A DNA stretch of 8,632 bases. It comes from Candidatus Bathycorpusculum sp. Lineage in GTDB: Archaea > Thermoproteota > Bathyarchaeia > Bathyarchaeales > Bathycorpusculaceae. The stretch is from the NCBI GenBank assembly GCA_009779045.1, contig WREZ01000042.1:1-8632 (forward strand), written 5' to 3'. Each line of letters starts with the position of its first letter. Positions within the stretch are counted from its first letter, which is position 1. The translations under genes and the position numbers were made by a program. This document shows positions 6,235-8,632 of the stretch, in pieces. The notes below the pieces were generated by a model. It saw only the letters and a list, made by a program, of their open reading frames with translations, made no database searches and was not told the origin of the DNA.

Positions 6235-6931
6235 TAGTAGAGGACGTAAACACTTCCACTTTCACTTTATGACCATCTTTAAGACTTAATTGCTTACGCA
6301 AATAAACAGGTGCAATAATCTCCAACACCGAAACATCATAATGACTCCGCATAGCAACCACCAAAGCCCCCTTCACCTTATTATCAATCACAGCAGGATA
6401 ACACTTCACAAGGCCATAACTTCTATCAGCACTTTTAAAACCCTCCACCTCAACTGCCGGATACGCCTCTAACTCCATACGAGTCTTAATATCATAATCA
6501 CTTGACAACTTTAAATTCAAAGTACCCTGATAAGGCTCAAATCCCAACTTTTTGGCAATTTGACTACTATAATTCTCCTTAGAAATATAATAAGCTCCCT
6601 CACCAAACCCCGTAAACACAACCCCCTCCAAAGTAACAGAAGGCGGATAAGCCGTCTCAATAACCCCCTTAAGACTAGAAAAAAGCTTCAACAACTCACG
6701 AACACCCCCCTCACCAACTTTAACCAAACTACCCTCAGGCGTAATATTACGCTCAATCCAACCCATACGCTCCAACTCTATAAGATAACGAGAAGCCGTC
6801 TGCTGTGAAATCCCCAATCTCTCAGCCAAAAAATCCGTAGACACCTTAGTAACCCTACGATAAGCACCCATCTCTGAGAGCTTTAAAACCATGTAAACAT
6901 ACTGCCAATAACGCTTCTCCGCCAAACACAC
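6209..6931 (-). CDS. ribK: CTP-dependent riboflavin kinase with N-terminal winged helix (RbkR-like)
   Basis: This protein phosphorylates riboflavin to FMN with CTP, a reaction specific to archaea. The 240 residues comprise a winged-helix domain at about 12-75 (FLAERLGISQQTASRYLIELERMGWI is the helix-turn-helix and wing entry) and a DUF120/RibK domain at about 100-228 with FTGFGEGAYYIS (106-117), FEPYQGTLNLKL (131-142, containing the metal-binding T and N of GTLN) and LEIIAPVYLRKQLSLKDG (203-220). Fusions of this kind are known as RbkR, a riboflavin kinase that also represses flavin genes. GTG 6931 gives the longest frame; GGTGA at 6932-6936 is too close to it but well spaced from TTG 6925, so the start may be 6 bases further in. 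The convergent ribL completes FAD synthesis. Coding strand is G/T-rich. Confidence 0.92.
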   Translation of the reverse strand: MCLAEKRYWQYVYMVLKLSEMGAYRRVTKVSTDFLAERLGISQQTASRYLIELERMGWIERNITPEGSLVKVGEGGVRELLKLFSSLKGVIETAYPPSVTLEGVVFTGFGEGAYYISKENYSSQIAKKLGFEPYQGTLNLKLSSDYDIKTRMELEAYPAVEVEGFKSADRSYGLVKCYPAVIDNKVKGALVVAMRSHYDVSVLEIIAPVYLRKQLSLKDGHKVKVEVFTSSTTMSVDKSS

Positions 6932-6950
6932 TCACCAAAACACTATTACT

Positions 6951-6959
6951 ATAAAAAAC
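6951..6959 (-). promoter_or_regulatory. TATA-like box upstream of ribK
   Basis: The minus strand reads TTTTTTAT here. A start about 26 bases downstream falls near 6929, so the ribK message would be leaderless or nearly so from GTG 6931, or would have a few leader bases before TTG 6925. No clear operator dyad for an RbkR-type repressor was found beside it. Confidence 0.35.
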
Positions 6960-7107
6960 ATAATTATTAAGCTTCACACAAAACAAACCATACAAAATGA
7001 ATACAGATACAACACAACGTCTTCAATTATACGCCAAATACTGATAAGAAATCATAAGCAAAGCCCTGACACAACAACAAACATGACTGACGACCTTTCA
7101 AATAAAG

Positions 7108-7140
7108 AAAAAATAGAACTTTTAGCATATATACAAAAAA
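7108..7140 (-). terminator. Two U6 tracts, probable terminator of the winged-helix/secreted-protein unit
   Basis: On the minus strand, just past the stop at 7142-7144, there are two T6 runs (complements of 7135-7140 and 7108-7113). Closely spaced U tracts without a needed hairpin are the normal archaeal terminator. They separate this unit from ribK, which is downstream on the same strand. Confidence 0.5.
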
Positions 7141-7141
7141 G

Positions 7142-7594
7142 CTATTTTCCATCTACACTTTTAGGGTTTAGTTTACGATGTGACAGGATTCCTTCTATGA
7201 TGAATAGTAACATCGCAACTAAGGTTATTACTGTTGCAAATAAGAAACCTGCTTCAACAACTAAACTCTTAATAACAAAGCTAAGCAATATTATACTTAC
7301 TTCTGCGGCAAATGCGCCTATAAAAAAGAAGGAATAAAACATCAAACGAGGCACAAGGTTCTTGCCAACCCACACGTGTCCTTTGATTGATGTCTTCTGC
7401 TTTAAAACGTAGTTGCCGTAGCTGTCTTTCTCTATCAAGCCAAGGTCTTCGAGTTTTTGAAGGTGACGATGCGCAACACTAGTGCTGCTAAGCTCTGCAC
7501 CACGCGTCACATCCCTTGTCCCCACAGGCCTATCTGAACGAACAATAAACGCATAAACACTTAACGTGTTACCTTCCAACTCTTCAATAGTCAC
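7142..7594 (-). CDS. Winged-helix protein with two C-terminal membrane helices
   Basis: I recognise the architecture but no named family. Residues about 7-66 form a MarR/ArsR-like winged helix (GTRDVTRGAELSSTSVAHRHL, then a LEDLGLIEKD wing and YGNYVLK). Two hydrophobic helices follow at about 84-107 and 112-136, and the tail HRKLNPKSVDGK is basic. The layout implies a membrane-attached DNA-binding regulator with both termini inside the cell. GTG 7594 is supported by AGGTGA at 7601-7606 with a 6-base spacer; that motif overlaps the stop codon of the preceding gene, so the two are coupled. The tail shares RKLNPK with a partial gene at the right edge, which looks like a paralogue. A regulatory role for its own operon is inference. 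Confidence 0.75.
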   Translation of the reverse strand: MTIEELEGNTLSVYAFIVRSDRPVGTRDVTRGAELSSTSVAHRHLQKLEDLGLIEKDSYGNYVLKQKTSIKGHVWVGKNLVPRLMFYSFFFIGAFAAEVSIILLSFVIKSLVVEAGFLFATVITLVAMLLFIIEGILSHRKLNPKSVDGK

Positions 7595-7600
7595 GCCTTA

Positions 7601-7606
7601 TCACCT
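7601..7606 (-). promoter_or_regulatory. Shine-Dalgarno overlapping the upstream stop codon
   Basis: The minus strand reads AGGTGA, whose TGA is the stop of the secreted-protein gene, followed by six bases and then GTG 7594. A ribosome finishing the first gene would sit directly on this site, so the pair is likely made in a fixed ratio. It also decides the GTG start of the downstream gene. Confidence 0.6.
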
Positions 7607-8404
7607 ATTGCCGAAGGTTTGTGCTAGCCACGAATTGATTTTCTTCTCGGCCGTTGTGGTGTTATTGTTATCTCCTGGGGTTGCATAAATCAATTCTGTA
7701 GGTTCTAATAATTCACCGAATGTGAATGCATTACCATTCTTTGTAAGCTCTATGTGATGTATGACTTGGTTGTTTGCCAACGTTACTATTGTGTTGTAGC
7801 CATCAAAGGTGACATAGTAGGTCCTTCTAACGTCAAGATAGATTGTTTGCGTGTTTTCTATTGCCTTTGCGATGTCACTGAATTCGTCAAAACTGCCAAT
7901 AATCATGCCACTAAAAGTTCCTCCGTTCGGTAGCGTTTCTCCGTTCTGTGGTAATTCAGTTGAATCACCTATATGGATGCCCCCACCACTACCGATGCCA
8001 AAATATGACATATTAAACCAGTTTTCTCTGCAAAAAGAATCGAACAAATTAGCTGGGCTTTCATTGTTTGTATTGGTCATGCTAACGTAATAGGTGTTCT
8101 TTGAAAGTTGTACGTCATTAGTGTAGATTGTAATTTCAAAGTATTCTATTCGAGCCTCTGGTTGTTGGTTTAACGCTTTATAGTTGATTGAGGGTTGGAT
8201 TCTAATTTGATCAAGAATATAGCGGTTGTCGGTGTTATTAGATAGACCAGTTTCGAAGCAAGCATAGGGAATGTCTATGTTAAACCATGGTTCGGCATAT
8301 GTTTGGGCTTTTACATTCATTAAGAAGGTCATAGGTATTACTGTTGCGATTCCGATTGTTATGGCAAATATGCTTAGTGCTATTAGTTTTTTTTCTATTT
8401 TCAT
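7601..8404 (-). CDS. Secreted or membrane-anchored protein, unknown function
   Basis: I do not recognise this 267-residue protein. It starts with a basic MKIEKK stretch and a hydrophobic segment at about 7-30, followed by NVKAQTYA, a likely signal peptide with cleavage after VKA or QTYA, or an uncleaved anchor. The remainder is polar and probably beta-rich, with many alternating T/Y/I/V strands, a glycine-rich loop (GIGSGGGIHIG, about 136-146) and only two cysteines (C49 and C125), which could form one disulfide outside the cell. Several N-glycosylation sequons are present (N56, N114, N131, N247/N248). The tail near 245-251 is Asn/Thr-rich. ATG 8404 lies about 10 bases after the predicted transcript start. 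It is the first gene of a pair with the winged-helix membrane protein, so a linked extracellular or sensory role is possible. Confidence 0.65.
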   Translation of the reverse strand: MKIEKKLIALSIFAITIGIATVIPMTFLMNVKAQTYAEPWFNIDIPYACFETGLSNNTDNRYILDQIRIQPSINYKALNQQPEARIEYFEITIYTNDVQLSKNTYYVSMTNTNNESPANLFDSFCRENWFNMSYFGIGSGGGIHIGDSTELPQNGETLPNGGTFSGMIIGSFDEFSDIAKAIENTQTIYLDVRRTYYVTFDGYNTIVTLANNQVIHHIELTKNGNAFTFGELLEPTELIYATPGDNNNTTTAEKKINSWLAQTFGNR

Positions 8405-8435
8405 TATTTTTTCACGGCTTTACCATTCTCAAAAT

Positions 8436-8444
8436 AATATATAA
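8436..8444 (-). promoter_or_regulatory. TATA box of the secreted-protein/winged-helix unit
   Basis: The minus strand reads TTATATATT, a good archaeal TATA box. Its centre at 8440 predicts a transcript start near 8414 and a leader of about 10 bases before ATG 8404. The purine-rich GGAGAA directly upstream occupies the BRE position. Confidence 0.55.
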
Positions 8445-8458
8445 TTCTCCCCGGAGAA
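8445..8458. promoter_or_regulatory. Palindrome abutting the TATA box, candidate operator
   Basis: TTCTCC-CC-GGAGAA is a perfect 6-bp inverted repeat with a 2-base centre. It touches the upstream edge of the TATA box and therefore covers the BRE. A protein bound here would compete with TFB. Its half-site recurs in the neighbouring dyad at 8476-8492. Confidence 0.45.
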
Positions 8459-8475
8459 CAATTTACCCTTTAACG

Positions 8476-8492
8476 TGTTCTCATTAAGAACA
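8476..8492. promoter_or_regulatory. AGAACA inverted repeat, second candidate operator
   Basis: TGTTCT (8476-8481) and AGAACA (8487-8492) are a perfect 6-bp inverted repeat with a 5-base spacer. TGTTCTC (8476-8482) also pairs with GAGAACA (8454-8460), linking it to the palindrome nearer the TATA box. Regularly repeated half-sites upstream of one promoter suggest a dimeric regulator. Confidence 0.45.
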
Positions 8493-8579
8493 GTATGCTG
8501 TTTTTATTTTAAAAAACGTAGTTGTCTTTTTTCTGCTGGAGATAGTGTAATAAAAAGGTAAATTCTGCTGAAGAGACGC

Positions 8580-8585
8580 AAAAAA
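8580..8585 (-). terminator. U6 tract after the partial right-edge gene
   Basis: On the minus strand a T6 run begins 9 bases after the TAA at 8594-8596. It is the expected place for an archaeal U-tract terminator of the gene entering from the right edge, and it mirrors the U6 tract found just past the stop of the related gene at 7142. Confidence 0.4.
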
Positions 8586-8593
8586 TTAGGTCT

Positions 8594-8632
8594 TTACAGC
8601 TTTGGTTGTTTGGGGTTTAGTTTGCGGTATAG
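8594..8632 (-). CDS. C-terminal end of a paralogous winged-helix membrane protein (partial)
   Basis: Reading the minus strand from the last base gives LYRKLNPKQPKL and then TAA at 8594-8596. The block RKLNPK matches the tail of the winged-helix membrane protein at 7142-7594 (SHRKLNPKSVDGK). The DNA also matches: GGGTTTAGTTT is identical, and differences around it fall mainly at third codon positions. A U6 tract follows in both cases. Only 12 codons are visible, so the domain content of the rest is inferred. The likeliest reading is a tandem copy of the same gene, extending past the window. Confidence 0.55.
   Translation of the reverse strand, partial: LYRKLNPKQPKL

Larger units (their letters stand above)
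6932..7141. other. Spacer between ribK and the winged-helix membrane gene
   Basis: This A/C-rich spacer has no convincing gene. It contains the likely ribK promoter (TTTTTTAT on the minus strand at 6951-6958), the palindrome ATAATTAT (6960-6967), a 15-codon open frame at 6997-7044 and the start of a longer + strand frame at 7083. I saw no tRNA or clear C/D-box RNA in it. Confidence 0.5.
8405..8593. other. Promoter-bearing spacer upstream of the secreted-protein gene
   Basis: No gene is seen in this spacer. It contains a TATA-like box, an operator-like cluster of AGAAC half-sites, a direct repeat TTCTGCTG at 8531-8538 and 8563-8570 (32 bases apart), and a U6 tract (complement of 8580-8585) 9 bases past the stop of the partial gene at the right edge. 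Confidence 0.55.

Noticed and set aside
6560..6808. + strand open frame antisense to ribK
   Set aside because: It is a biased T/R/N/L peptide without any family feature, opposite the conserved winged helix and kinase domain.
6932..7141. Possible C/D-box small RNA in the spacer (CTGA and TGATAAGA-like motifs)
   Set aside because: No proper C box with a correctly spaced D box and no flanking C'/D' pair could be found.
7851..8090. + strand open frame opposite the secreted-protein gene
   Set aside because: Proline- and leucine-rich shadow; the minus strand has a signal peptide, promoter and operon context.
8531..8570. Direct repeat TTCTGCTG (two copies 32 bases apart)
   Set aside because: An 8-base repeat is weak on its own and has no symmetry or promoter position; noted within the spacer entry only.
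448..8580. GCGTCTCTT at 449-457 and its complement AAGAGACGC at 8571-8579 as distant inverted ends of an element
   Set aside because: The match is only about nine bases, no transposase or target duplication is present, and the genes between are ordinary chromosomal ones.

Overview
The window reads as archaeal chromosome. It carries a diphthamide methyltransferase, an archaeal-type phosphoglycerate-mutase homologue, a CTP-dependent (DUF120-type) riboflavin kinase fused to a winged helix, a RibL-type FAD synthetase and a DUF357 protein, all archaeal hallmarks. A/T-rich TATA-like boxes lie about 25 bases upstream of several first genes, some with very short leaders. The gene mix and low GC fit a mesophilic Thermoproteota/Bathyarchaeia-like organism; that placement is inference and was not tested by any search.

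Layout. 56-346 (+) is a small unrecognised single-pass membrane protein. 347-562 is a gene-free convergent spacer with two hairpins. 563-3935 (-) is a tight three-gene operon, transcribed apgM-like -> threonine-phosphate decarboxylase -> CbiB, that builds the aminopropanol arm of cobamides; gaps are 6-7 bases. 3936-4093 is a divergent promoter region with TATA-like boxes both ways and an inverted repeat. 4094-6234 (+) is an overlapping operon: dph5, DUF357, ribL, rhomboid protease. 6209-6931 (-) is a riboflavin kinase with an N-terminal winged helix (RbkR-like), converging on and overlapping the rhomboid gene. RibK makes FMN and RibL makes FAD, so both last flavin steps lie within 2 kb. 6932-7141 is a spacer holding a TATA-like box and U-tract terminators. 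7142-8404 (-) is a two-gene unit: a secreted protein of unknown function followed by a winged-helix protein with two membrane helices. 8405-8593 is its promoter region, with clustered AGAACA half-sites. At the right edge, 8594-8632 encodes the last residues of an apparent paralogue of the winged-helix membrane protein (shared RKLNPK), so the unit is probably tandemly repeated beyond the window.

Two genome-level points stand out. First, the composition of the + strand flips between A/C-rich and G/T-rich blocks in a way that ignores gene direction, so genes of one operon (apgM versus cbiB), and even the two ends of one gene (dph5), use opposite third-base preferences. Second, the secreted-protein/membrane-winged-helix unit, with operator-like dyads at its promoter and a paralogue next door, is the best candidate here for an undescribed system. 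The cobamide operon also raises the possibility that its phosphoglycerate-mutase-like first gene is the threonine kinase feeding the next enzyme.
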